Source: UBA8106 sp964569695 (lineage in GTDB: Bacteria > Acidobacteriota > Vicinamibacteria > Vicinamibacterales > UBA823). From it: a stretch of DNA of 64,000 bases. Below the pieces are notes generated by a model that was not told the origin of the DNA, ran no database searches, and saw nothing but the letters and a program-made list of their open reading frames with translations. Positions within the stretch are counted from its first letter, which is position 1; every line of letters begins with the position of its first letter. Shown here in pieces: positions 9,187 through 17,909 of this stretch. The stretch is from assembly GCA_964569695.1 (NCBI GenBank), contig CAZMUA010000014.1, positions 1-64,000 on the forward strand, written 5' to 3'. Made by a program: the position numbers and the translations under genes.

Positions 9187-9228
9187 AAGGTATGTTTGTT
9201 TGTTGAAAAGAAGGTACGTTTGTTTATT
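9187..9228 (+). repeat. Direct repeat just upstream of the TonB receptor
   Basis: Two 18-base copies starting AAGGTATGTTTG and AAGGTACGTTTG begin 24 bases apart and differ at two positions. They end 33 bases before the receptor's start codon, so they probably lie in its 5' untranslated region. Function unknown. Confidence 0.45.
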
Positions 9229-9261
9229 AATCATGTTCTTCATAGTAGGAGGGGAACACTT

Positions 9262-12200
9262 ATGAGGAAGTCGGTAATGCTCGTTCTCTGTGCGCTACTG
9301 CTCGTCGGTAGTGCCACGGATGCAATGAGTCAGCAGTTCACCGGTAATCTTCGTGGCACGGTGTCTGACGCACAGGGGATCATCCCCGGTGTGACGGTCA
9401 CTTTGACCAACGAGGGCACAACTGTTGCCCGCGATACGATTACCAATGGCGTCGGAGAGTATTCTTTCCCCGCCGTCACGAACGGAACGTATACCGTTCG
9501 CACGTCGCTCCCTGGTTATAGAACCCTTGAGCAGCGTGGATTAACCATCGGCACGAACGCCAACATTACGTTGGACTTAGTGCTGGAAGTTGGAACCGTC
9601 GAAGAAGAGATCACGGTTACGGCCGCAGCGCCGTTGATCGAGACCTCTAATGCTTCGGTCGGTGAGAATCTTGACCGTGAAATTCTTGAGACGTTGCCGG
9701 CTCCTGGCCGTAACGCCTTCTTGATCGCGGTTACGATTCCAACGGTCATGCCGGTTGGCGACCCGCGGTTTAATCGCCAGCAGGATCAGACCAATGCTTC
9801 GCGTATCTCGCTAGGTGGTGGTGGTGTTCGTGCGAACAACTACATTCTTGACGGTGTTCCAATTACGGAGCTGTCAGGTCGCGCGGTGCTTAACCCTACA
9901 ATCGAGGCGCTAGCTGACGTTAAAGTTTCGGTCCATACGTATGACGCAGAAATGGGTCGTACCGGTGGCGGCGTGTTCAACACGACCGGCCGCGTGGGCA
10001 CGAACGAATTTCATGGCAGCGGCTTTTTCCAGACTCGTCCGGTTTGGGGTCAGATGCTGAACTACTTCGTGAGCGAGTCTGGTGGCACGAAGAAGAGCAG
10101 CGCGCTTGACCAGTCCTACTACCGTCTCTTCGGTGGTGGTGTTGGTGGCCCAATTGTTCGAAACCGAACATTCTGGTGGTATGGCATGGAAGGGTATCGG
10201 TCGTTCACGACTGACACTCCCCAGCGTACTTGGGCTGGCCCGAACCAAAAGCTCGGCGACTTCTCGTCGTCGACGATTAGTGGAACGGCCGTCCGAATCT
10301 GGAATCCGTATTGTCGTGGCCTAACGGCTGCGAACACGCGGTGCCCGGCGACTGGCTCTGGTTCGCTTGCGACACCTGAGTTCACGGACGCGAAGATTCC
10401 AGCAAGCCATCCGGCACGGTCCACAGTGGCAGGCAACATTAATGCCCTCTGGCCGACCAAGACCATTAGCGGCAGAACCTATGCTGGTAACGAAGATGGT
10501 CAGCCGAATGCCACAGATTCATCCCAGACGATTGACAAGGCGGACATGTACACCTTCAAGGTGGAGCATAAGTTCTCCGACAATTGGTCACTCAGTGGGT
10601 TGTATCTCTACAACAAGACGGACGAGCCGGCCTCTGACTACATTGGAGACAAGACGGCGAAGACCGACTACTTCTTCAGTGGTGCGACGTGGTACCTTGA
10701 GCGCCGCCCGCACGTGTTCGTGGCTAACAATACGAACATCCTGAACGACTCAACTGTTTTGACGATGAGGTATGGTTGGACGACCTGGCTCGATAACACG
10801 ATTCCAGGCGTGTCACCGAAGGGGCCAGCAGCACTTGGCTTCGACTCCTCATTTACCAACGGTATCCATGAAACCGGAAAGACCCTGCTGTCAGGGGTTG
10901 ATTTCGCCGGTAACATTGGCTACCGAGCCATTGGTAAAAACGCCAAGACTCTTGGTCGACGTTGGAAGTCGCCGATTTCGGCTAACATTGCCCTCTCGAA
11001 GTTATGGGGAGCCCACACCATTAAAGTCGGTGCGGACTACCGTCAGATGGGTATTGAGACGCCGACGCGGTATAACACTGCCGGACGATTCACCTTCGAA
11101 GAGAATTTCACGAAGGGTCCGAACGGCGAGGGTGGTCATGAGTACGCGAGTTTCTTACTCGGTGCACTCAATGGCGGAGCCGTCGATGCCAACCGTGGCA
11201 TCCTCGACCTCTATACGCAGTACATGGGCGCATACATCCAGGATGACTGGCGTGTTAACTCGCGTTTCACCCTCAACTGGGGTGTGAGAATCGAGTCTGA
11301 AGACGGCATGAGTGAGCGCAACAACAAGATTACTGTTGCGTTCGATCCGAACGTTCAGAGTCCACTCGGTACTCAGTTGAATTCCGCTGGCCAAACTGTA
11401 AACGCGGCCCTTGGAACGACGCTGATGGGTGGCTTGAAGTTCGCCGGAGTCAATGGTGCACCAACTGAGCAGGGCAACCTTGCGGCAGTCCGTATTTCGC
11501 CGCGCTTGGGGATGACCTACTCGCTGGACGACGAAACCGTCCTTCGTGCCGGTTACGGTCTGTTCTACGCGCCATGGCAGTACTCAACAGGTAGTCACGG
11601 CCAAATCGGGTTCACACGAGCTACATCCGTGAGCCAGACCAGTGCCGACTTGACGGAAGCCCCGATCACAACGCTTGACAATCCGTTCCCATCCGGTCTC
11701 CAGCAACCTATTGGTAGCAGCTTAGGTCTGTTGACGGGTATTGGCGGAAGCATCCAGTATGTTGATCAGAACAAGGGTGACCCAACCGTGCATCAGTATT
11801 CGCTCGACTTGCAGCGGGAACTCCCAGGTAACATGGCTATCACGCTTGGTTACACGGGCGCGACCGGACGCAACATCGGCTACTGCGGCACGAACTCAGG
11901 CTGCACAGTCAACATCAACCAGATCAACCCAGCGACTGCCAAGTCGAAGTATCCGAGTGGCAGCACGTGGGATCCGGCAGCACTGCGCGCTTCTGTCACC
12001 AACCCATTCTTGGGTGCGGCAGGCGCGGGTGAGTTCAAGGATCGCGCGACGATCGCAGCTGGTCAGTTGATTCGACCGTTCCCGCAATTCGGCAACATCG
12101 GTCGCCTCGAGCAGACAGCCGGCGGAAAGCGTCAGTATCACGCTCTCGTCGTCAAGCTCGACAAGCGGACCGGCGGAAGCTGGTGGGGTGGTCGTGTAAG

Positions 12201-12894
12201 CTACACACTGAGCAACATGAAGGACAATCAGTGGGGCGAAAGCGTCAGCTTCGCTAGCCGCACCGCGGCCCCGCAGAATGTCTACGACATCGAAAATGGT
12301 GAGTATGGTCGCAGCATCATCGACTCGCCGCATCGCTTAATCTTGGCTCCGATCATCCGGATTCCAGGACCTGGCGAAGATAATGCAGCAGCCAACTTCT
12401 TACTTGGTGGCTGGTCGATGTCTGCAGTTGTGGAATTTGTTAGCGGCCCGCCTGTCAACGTTGTGGCAAGTGGCGGTCTTTCAGACTCCAACCTCGGCCT
12501 TATGGGTGCACGTCAGCGCCCGAACGTGAGCGGTTCATCGAGCACGTCCGGTAGCGATCTGCAGCGTGTTGCCAGCAAGGGTAACGAGGCAGCTCGGTGG
12601 TTCAAGGCAGGATCGTATTCGGATCCTGGAAAGGGTGTCTTCGGAAATGCCCCGCGTGCGGATGGCAGTTCCCGATACCAGTTCCGGAAGAATCTTGACC
12701 TCGTGGTCGCAAAGGACACCAGTGTTGGTGCCGGCGCGGTCTTCCAGACAAGATTTGAAATCCTGAACGCGACCGCAACACCGAAGTTCGGTGGCCTTAG
12801 CTCAAACTCGTTCAATAGTTCGACCTTTGGTCGAATTACGCGTCAGAACGGGTTCATGCGCATTTGGCAGATCAGCTTCCGTCTCACCTACTAA
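9262..12894 (+). CDS. TonB-dependent receptor with carboxypeptidase-regulatory domain (Oar-like)
   Basis: A 1210-residue outer-membrane protein. It has a signal peptide (MRKSVMLVLCALLL, cleavage near AMSQQ), then a CarboxypepD_reg-like beta-sandwich (about 26-110). A plug domain follows (about 110-240; ILDGVPITEL), then a very large beta-barrel ending in an aromatic residue (RLTY), the usual outer-membrane signature. I start at ATG 9262, behind AGGAGGGG seven bases upstream; the frame is open 30 codons further but without a signal. Oar-like receptors take up large substrates such as peptides, proteins or glycans; the substrate is not evident. The neighbouring secreted peptidase would suit peptide uptake. 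A strong terminator follows. Confidence 0.93.
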   Translation: MRKSVMLVLCALLLVGSATDAMSQQFTGNLRGTVSDAQGIIPGVTVTLTNEGTTVARDTITNGVGEYSFPAVTNGTYTVRTSLPGYRTLEQRGLTIGTNANITLDLVLEVGTVEEEITVTAAAPLIETSNASVGENLDREILETLPAPGRNAFLIAVTIPTVMPVGDPRFNRQQDQTNASRISLGGGGVRANNYILDGVPITELSGRAVLNPTIEALADVKVSVHTYDAEMGRTGGGVFNTTGRVGTNEFHGSGFFQTRPVWGQMLNYFVSESGGTKKSSALDQSYYRLFGGGVGGPIVRNRTFWWYGMEGYRSFTTDTPQRTWAGPNQKLGDFSSSTISGTAVRIWNPYCRGLTAANTRCPATGSGSLATPEFTDAKIPASHPARSTVAGNINALWPTKTISGRTYAGNEDGQPNATDSSQTIDKADMYTFKVEHKFSDNWSLSGLYLYNKTDEPASDYIGDKTAKTDYFFSGATWYLERRPHVFVANNTNILNDSTVLTMRYGWTTWLDNTIPGVSPKGPAALGFDSSFTNGIHETGKTLLSGVDFAGNIGYRAIGKNAKTLGRRWKSPISANIALSKLWGAHTIKVGADYRQMGIETPTRYNTAGRFTFEENFTKGPNGEGGHEYASFLLGALNGGAVDANRGILDLYTQYMGAYIQDDWRVNSRFTLNWGVRIESEDGMSERNNKITVAFDPNVQSPLGTQLNSAGQTVNAALGTTLMGGLKFAGVNGAPTEQGNLAAVRISPRLGMTYSLDDETVLRAGYGLFYAPWQYSTGSHGQIGFTRATSVSQTSADLTEAPITTLDNPFPSGLQQPIGSSLGLLTGIGGSIQYVDQNKGDPTVHQYSLDLQRELPGNMAITLGYTGATGRNIGYCGTNSGCTVNINQINPATAKSKYPSGSTWDPAALRASVTNPFLGAAGAGEFKDRATIAAGQLIRPFPQFGNIGRLEQTAGGKRQYHALVVKLDKRTGGSWWGGRVSYTLSNMKDNQWGESVSFASRTAAPQNVYDIENGEYGRSIIDSPHRLILAPIIRIPGPGEDNAAANFLLGGWSMSAVVEFVSGPPVNVVASGGLSDSNLGLMGARQRPNVSGSSSTSGSDLQRVASKGNEAARWFKAGSYSDPGKGVFGNAPRADGSSRYQFRKNLDLVVAKDTSVGAGAVFQTRFEILNATATPKFGGLSSNSFNSSTFGRITRQNGFMRIWQISFRLTY

Positions 12895-12922
12895 GACGGC
12901 AGTTAGTCTGTTTGAACATTGG

Positions 12923-12955
12923 AAGAGGCGGCCTTCGGGCCGCCTCTTTTTTTTT
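12923..12955 (+). terminator. Intrinsic terminator after the TonB receptor
   Basis: An 11-bp perfect stem (AAGAGGCGGCC / GGCCGCCTCTT) closed by a TTCG tetraloop is followed by a run of nine T, counting the two that close the stem. It starts 28 bases after the receptor's stop and isolates it from the next gene. Confidence 0.95.
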
Positions 12956-13012
12956 GTGGTCACCCTCTTTTTTATCTGGCTTCCGGGTGGTTATTGCCAG
13001 CGCGGGTCTGAA

Positions 13013-13067
13013 GGCATACTAGGAGTGCTTGACAGAACGCACTCTGTCGACGATTGTGGAAGGGAAG
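13013..13067 (+). promoter_or_regulatory. Promoter-like element shared with the CRTAC1 gene, copy A
   Basis: It contains AGTGCTTGACAG (13024-13035) with a consensus -35 TTGACA at 13029-13034 and a weak -10, GATTGT, 17 bases on. About 39 of 55 bases match the element at 15490-15544 upstream of the UnbV gene. This suggests a shared promoter or regulator site. Confidence 0.6.
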
Positions 13068-13109
13068 TCGTGCGTAGGGCGACATAGTGCCGGTGGGAGT
13101 TCCTCTCTC

Positions 13110-15365
13110 TTGATCCAATTCATCATCCGTTGCTGTCTGCTTGCGATCCTGTCTACCAGTTCGCTGGGCATGGCGACGGCGACGTTTGCGGCTGGACTGG
13201 ACGGCAAGGTTTTTGACCCAGCTGGTCGTGTGGTGCCAGGCGCCACGGTGCTCGTGTCTGACTTGAGTATGGTCCGGGCGACGATCTTAACGGATGATCA
13301 GGGCCGGTTTGCGTTTACCGATCTACCTCCTGGACGTTACGAAGTGCGAGTGGTTCATGCGGGGTTCGGTGCGCCCTTGATCATGGTGAATCTCGTGCGT
13401 GACGTTGTGCGGTCGGTGTCAATCGTCTTGCAGGTGCGTGCAGTTTCTGAATCGATTATTGTGACGGCGGCCGCACTTGAACAGCCCCGGTCGCGTGTCA
13501 ATGACAGTGTGTCGGTGGTCACGCGCGAGCAGATTGCCGCCCGCCAGATCGAGACGGTTGCCGACGCACTCCGCTTGGTGATGCCAGGCCTTAGTGTGAC
13601 GCGAGCCGGTGGCCGAGGGGGCCTCACCGAATTGTACGCGCGTGGCGGCGAGTCAGATTTTTCGCTCGTGCTCATCGACGGTGTTCGGGTCAATGGTTTC
13701 GGTGGCAGTTATGACTTCGCGCACTTACCGGTCGGTGACATCGAGCGGATTGAAGTGGTCCGAGGCCCACAGAGCGCCATATACGGGTCGGACGCAATCG
13801 GTTCGGTCGTCCAGATCATTACGCGCCAGGGAGGACCACCACGCGCAGACGGGATAATCGAGCGAGGTGCCTTCGGCACATCCCGTGTGGGCGTGAACAC
13901 GGCGGGTACGTTGAATGCCTTCAGTTGGGGTGCGGCTTTCGAACAGCTCGACAGCGACGGGCAGACCGGCAGGACCCTCGCGTCAGGCGAGACAGTCAGC
14001 AATGATGACTACCTACGTCGCGATCTGTCCCTGACAGGGCGCTGGCGCGGAACCAAGGGTACTGTGCTCCGCTCCACGTTTCGCTACGGGACCAACGACC
14101 GTGGTTTTCCAGGGCCGTGGGGTAGTGACCCTGGTGGTACTTATTCCGGTGTCGATCCAGTCTCGCGTGGCAACAACAACAACCGGCTTTTCTCAGTCGG
14201 TGTCAGTCAGCGGCTGGGTCGACGTATCGACCAGCGAGTCGATGTCAACCACACGAGGACCAAGAGTCTGTTCAAGAGCCCGTCAGGCGAGTCGAGATCT
14301 GAATCCAGTCGTCTGACAGTCCGGGCACGCACCGACGCAAGGCTGCGGCCGGGCCTTGTGGTGACTGGTGGCCTCGATTTCCAGCGCGAAGAGGCCGGCA
14401 ATGCCTTCATCACGGACAGCACGTTCAACGAAATACCGGTCAAGCGCCAGATCCTAGGCTATTTTAGCGAACTCCGGTTCGACCCGACCACACGCCTGTC
14501 GATGGCTGGAGGGATCCGTCTTGACCAGATCCGGCTGAAGGCCTTGGCCGGTGACGGGTTTGGGCGTCCGACGTTTACCGACCGGACAGAGATGTCGGTG
14601 AATCCCAAGGTGTCGTTCGGCTGGTATATGCGACCGGCGGACGTCACGGACAACTGGAGCCGACTTCGCGTAAGCGCTGGCACGGGCATCCGGCCACCAG
14701 GAGCGTTCGAAATCGCGTTCACCGACAACCCCGCGCTGAAGCCTGAGCGAACTCGGAGCGTGGATGTTGGCTTAGGGCAAGCGCTCGCCTCTGGTCGCAT
14801 CGTCCTTGAGGCAACCGCGTTCTTCAATCGCTACGATGATCTAATTGTTTCGGTAGGTCAGTCGTTCAAGGATGCTAGCCAGTTCCGGACCGATAACCTC
14901 GATAACTCCCGAGCGCGTGGACTCGAAGTGGCCGCCAGTGCGCGCACGGACCAAGGGTTTGAGGTTCGCGCCACCTATACATGGCTTCACACTGAGGTAC
15001 TCGAGCTCGACGAGACTCTCGGTCAAGCCAAGACAGGGTTCAACGTGGGTGACTCGCTCTTACGCCGGCCTCGTCATCAGGGCAGTCTGGAAATCCTGTT
15101 CACGCAGTCCCTGCTCACAGTCTTTACCTCTGCCGGCGCGCGAGGCCGGACACTCGATGTCGACCCGTCGTACGGCACGTTCGGAGGACTGTTCCACAAT
15201 CCTGGCTATAAGGTAGTTGATTTGGGAGGCAGTCTCCGAATCTTGGAGGAGCTCGAACTGACGGCTCGCGTGCAGAATTTGTTTAATCGTCACTATGAGG
15301 AGGCGTTCGGCTTTCCAGCGCTCGGGCGCAGCTTCGTCGTAGGAGTCCGGATTGCTACACGTTGA
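13110..15365 (+). CDS. TonB-dependent receptor (BtuB/siderophore type) with carboxypeptidase-regulatory domain
   Basis: About 751 residues. A signal peptide ends near TATFA, then comes a CarboxypepD_reg domain (VPGATVLVSD). The TonB plug follows with LVLIDGVRVN and IEVVRGPQSAIYGSDA, the typical BtuB-like plug end, and then a 22-strand-type barrel. The frame is open from TTG 13029, but that TTG is part of a conserved TTGACA promoter-like element. TTG 13110, behind GTGGGAG, gives a normal short signal peptide, so I prefer it; this start is not certain. It imports a small ligand (metal chelate, cofactor or saccharide) using TonB; no ligand is evident. It may be co-regulated with the UnbV gene downstream. 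Confidence 0.88.
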   Translation: MIQFIIRCCLLAILSTSSLGMATATFAAGLDGKVFDPAGRVVPGATVLVSDLSMVRATILTDDQGRFAFTDLPPGRYEVRVVHAGFGAPLIMVNLVRDVVRSVSIVLQVRAVSESIIVTAAALEQPRSRVNDSVSVVTREQIAARQIETVADALRLVMPGLSVTRAGGRGGLTELYARGGESDFSLVLIDGVRVNGFGGSYDFAHLPVGDIERIEVVRGPQSAIYGSDAIGSVVQIITRQGGPPRADGIIERGAFGTSRVGVNTAGTLNAFSWGAAFEQLDSDGQTGRTLASGETVSNDDYLRRDLSLTGRWRGTKGTVLRSTFRYGTNDRGFPGPWGSDPGGTYSGVDPVSRGNNNNRLFSVGVSQRLGRRIDQRVDVNHTRTKSLFKSPSGESRSESSRLTVRARTDARLRPGLVVTGGLDFQREEAGNAFITDSTFNEIPVKRQILGYFSELRFDPTTRLSMAGGIRLDQIRLKALAGDGFGRPTFTDRTEMSVNPKVSFGWYMRPADVTDNWSRLRVSAGTGIRPPGAFEIAFTDNPALKPERTRSVDVGLGQALASGRIVLEATAFFNRYDDLIVSVGQSFKDASQFRTDNLDNSRARGLEVAASARTDQGFEVRATYTWLHTEVLELDETLGQAKTGFNVGDSLLRRPRHQGSLEILFTQSLLTVFTSAGARGRTLDVDPSYGTFGGLFHNPGYKVVDLGGSLRILEELELTARVQNLFNRHYEEAFGFPALGRSFVVGVRIATR

Positions 15366-15489
15366 GGCTGTTTTGTTGGCAATCTGTTCGCTCGTGGTGA
15401 CATCGAGGCAACATGACCGTCTGAGTCCGAGCATAGGGCACGCTGAATGACTTTAGCTCCTCTTCCTTCATTACGATTAAGAGTATTTA

Positions 15490-15544
15490 GGCCTATCAGA
15501 AGTGCTTGACAGCACGCGCTATCTCGGAGATCGTGAAAGAAGAA
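15490..15544 (+). promoter_or_regulatory. Promoter-like element shared with the second TonB gene, copy B
   Basis: AGTGCTTGACAG at 15501-15512 is identical to the core of copy A. TTGACA is at 15506-15511 and GATCGT 17 bases later. It lies 52 bases before the UnbV gene's start codon. Confidence 0.6.
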
Positions 15545-15557
15545 TATTTAGTAAAAG

Positions 15558-17909
15558 ATGATGCAATATCTGGGATCTGTATACAGCGTCACCAAGGTAA
15601 TCCTCTGTGTGGTGATCATTTTGGTGATGACACCTGAAGTTCAGACACAGTCTGCTTCCCAGTCGACCAATCCGTTGTCGGTACCATTTGGCGCACGACA
15701 ACTGTTTGGCGATCGTGAGCAACTGGATCAAGACCTCTGGGCGCCCGAAGTTTTGGCACAACGGTATGAACGACGTTTTGTCGCGCTGTGGGATGCCTTG
15801 CTAACCCGAGATGACAAGTTTGCAATCCTCGCCGCGGTGCCGTTTTCCAAACTCACCATGGGCACCCCTGGGAGATTCGAGACGCTCGGTCTGGGAATTC
15901 AGCGGAGCCAGTTTGGCGCGCCGACAGTCGACTTAGATCCTGCAGCCTGGAAGCGCCTGCTTGACCGGTTTCAGCGTGAGGGATATGTGATCGAACAGAC
16001 CGAATGGCACCACAGCAAGTTCGAAATGCCCCAGAACGAACGTCCTGCCTCTTCTGAAGTCGTAAGTGTGATTCATGCAACCCGTGCCGATCCGGCCCAC
16101 CGTGTGATGCTCCGAGCGGTACTTCGAGTGGAGTGGTCGCCTCGCGTTGATGCCGAAGATCTGCCGATTCCAGATCGCATTGTGATCAAGGACGTTGAAA
16201 TGCTGGAACGGCACGCGCCGGCGGCCTTTCAGGAAGTTTTCACGGTAGAACGAACACAGACGCGGTATCCACTCGGTCCCCTACTCGTACAGGATCTTGA
16301 TGGGGATGGGCTCTCAGAGATTATCCTTGGCGGATTTAACCAGACGTTGTGGAATCGTGGAAACGGTCAATTTGCGGCGGAACCGTTTCTGGCTGATGAC
16401 CAACACATCTTCTCCGATGCTGGCATTCTGGCTGACTTTACGAATGATGGGTATGTCGACTTCGTTGCGGTAAATACCAGTATGCACCCGTTTCTTTTTG
16501 AGGGCAGCGCCGAGGGACAGTTCGTAAAGAAGGGAACCCAGATTTCTGAGGCGACCTTTGAACAGCCTAGGTCACTGACGGCTGGCGATATTGACGCCGA
16601 TGGGGATCTCGATCTCTTCATTGCGAACTACAAGAGCGCCTATATTGGGGGCCAGATGCCCAGTCCATACTACGACGCCAACGATGGTTTTCCAGCGGCA
16701 CTCTTGCGCAACGACGGCGATGGTTCGTTCACGGATGTCACCGACGCGGCAGGGCTCGGACGCAAGCGGTTCCGACGGACCTATAGCAGCTCTTTTGTCG
16801 ATCTCGACGAGGATCGCGATATGGATTTACTGGTTGTCAGCGATTTCGCCGGCTTCGATATGTATCTGAATGATGGGCACGGGCATTTCACGGATGTCAC
16901 TGAGGTATTCGGTCGTGATCGCCACATGTTTGGCATGTCCCATACGTTCGGGGATTATGATCTTGATGGGGATCTGGATTTTTATGTAACTGGAATGAGT
17001 TCAACGACCGCCCGGCGGCTTGAAAGTTTGGGCCTTGGGCGAAACGACAAGCCGGAACACAACGCATTGCGCCAGGCGATGGGATATGGCAATCGGATGT
17101 TCCTGCGAAACGGGAATGGGTTCGAGCCAGCGTCATTTAATGCCGATGTTGCCCGCACCGGCTGGTCGTGGGGAACGTCATCGTTCGATTTTGACAATGA
17201 TGGTGATAAGGACATCTTCGTTGCTAATGGGCATATTAGCGGGGGGAGTACTCAGGACTACTGCACCACCTTCTGGCGTCACGATATCTATACGGATGAT
17301 TCCCAGGATAATGCTGCGCGCGAAAATATGTTTCAATTTGTCATGACCCCACTCCAGGAAACTGAAATCTCCTGGAACGGTTATGAGCACAAGGTCTTAT
17401 TAATGAATCACGGCGGTACCGGGTTTACGAACGTTGCGTATCTGTTGGGTGCAGGCTTTGAGTACGACGGGCGCGCTGTGGTAACCGAAGACTTGGATGC
17501 AGATGGTCGTGTGGACCTCCTGGTGCTCGAATTTAAGTCGGGTGGTGGTGCTGGAGATCAGAACGACCAGATTCTCCATGTCTACCAGAATCGGCTCATG
17601 GAAGCTGGCAATTGGGTCGGGGTACGCTTGGACCAGGCTCGCTCAAACCGGTCGCCGATTGGAGCGACCGTGACTGTGGTGACGGCTACAGGGTCCCAAA
17701 TGACTCGTTTCGTCACCGGCGATTCGTTTTCTGCGCAACACTCGGCAACGGCACACTTTGGCCTTGGCGACCTCACTGCCATTGACTCAATTGAAATCCA
17801 ATGGGCCGATGGCACGCATCAGCGCATTGAGGACCCTGCGATTAATCAATACCTGGCCATTCCTCGATCTGACGACCGAACCACTCAAGAGGATGAGCTC
17901 TTTCGCTAA
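15558..17909 (+). CDS. Secreted FG-GAP/VCBS-repeat CRTAC1-type protein with ASPIC/UnbV domain
   Basis: A 783-residue protein with a Sec signal (hydrophobic residues about 12-26). The middle has seven DxDxDG-type calcium-binding FG-GAP/VCBS repeats (for example DLDGDGLSE, DIDADGDLD, DYDLDGDLD, DFDNDGDKD, DLDADGRVD), expected to form a beta-propeller. The C-terminal 80 or so residues match ASPIC/UnbV (RSPIGATVTV, HFGLGDL, IQWADGT). The role is not established; it is extracellular or in the outer envelope. Its ribosome-binding site is weak (GAAAGAAGA). It overlaps the convergent TMTC-like gene by 4 bases at the stop codons. Confidence 0.88.
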   Translation: MMQYLGSVYSVTKVILCVVIILVMTPEVQTQSASQSTNPLSVPFGARQLFGDREQLDQDLWAPEVLAQRYERRFVALWDALLTRDDKFAILAAVPFSKLTMGTPGRFETLGLGIQRSQFGAPTVDLDPAAWKRLLDRFQREGYVIEQTEWHHSKFEMPQNERPASSEVVSVIHATRADPAHRVMLRAVLRVEWSPRVDAEDLPIPDRIVIKDVEMLERHAPAAFQEVFTVERTQTRYPLGPLLVQDLDGDGLSEIILGGFNQTLWNRGNGQFAAEPFLADDQHIFSDAGILADFTNDGYVDFVAVNTSMHPFLFEGSAEGQFVKKGTQISEATFEQPRSLTAGDIDADGDLDLFIANYKSAYIGGQMPSPYYDANDGFPAALLRNDGDGSFTDVTDAAGLGRKRFRRTYSSSFVDLDEDRDMDLLVVSDFAGFDMYLNDGHGHFTDVTEVFGRDRHMFGMSHTFGDYDLDGDLDFYVTGMSSTTARRLESLGLGRNDKPEHNALRQAMGYGNRMFLRNGNGFEPASFNADVARTGWSWGTSSFDFDNDGDKDIFVANGHISGGSTQDYCTTFWRHDIYTDDSQDNAARENMFQFVMTPLQETEISWNGYEHKVLLMNHGGTGFTNVAYLLGAGFEYDGRAVVTEDLDADGRVDLLVLEFKSGGGAGDQNDQILHVYQNRLMEAGNWVGVRLDQARSNRSPIGATVTVVTATGSQMTRFVTGDSFSAQHSATAHFGLGDLTAIDSIEIQWADGTHQRIEDPAINQYLAIPRSDDRTTQEDELFR

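Larger units (their letters stand above)
8660..9261. other. 602-base AT-rich divergent intergenic region
   Basis: No gene is supported here. The stretch separates the S9 peptidase from the first TonB receptor and is far more AT-rich than its surroundings. It holds two similar dyads, at 8879-8896 (arms AATTCA/TGAATT) and 8941-8960 (arms TTATTCAA/TTGAATAA). It also has a 7-bp hairpin at 9162-9179 and a direct repeat at 9187-9204 and 9211-9228. It probably contains promoters for both flanking genes and operator sites, but I could not assign a convincing -35/-10 pair. Confidence 0.6.

Noticed and set aside
13029..13109. Upstream TTG start for the second TonB receptor
   Set aside because: The TTG is part of a TTGACA element conserved before another gene, only three bases separate it from AGGAG, and it would give an abnormally long polar n-region.
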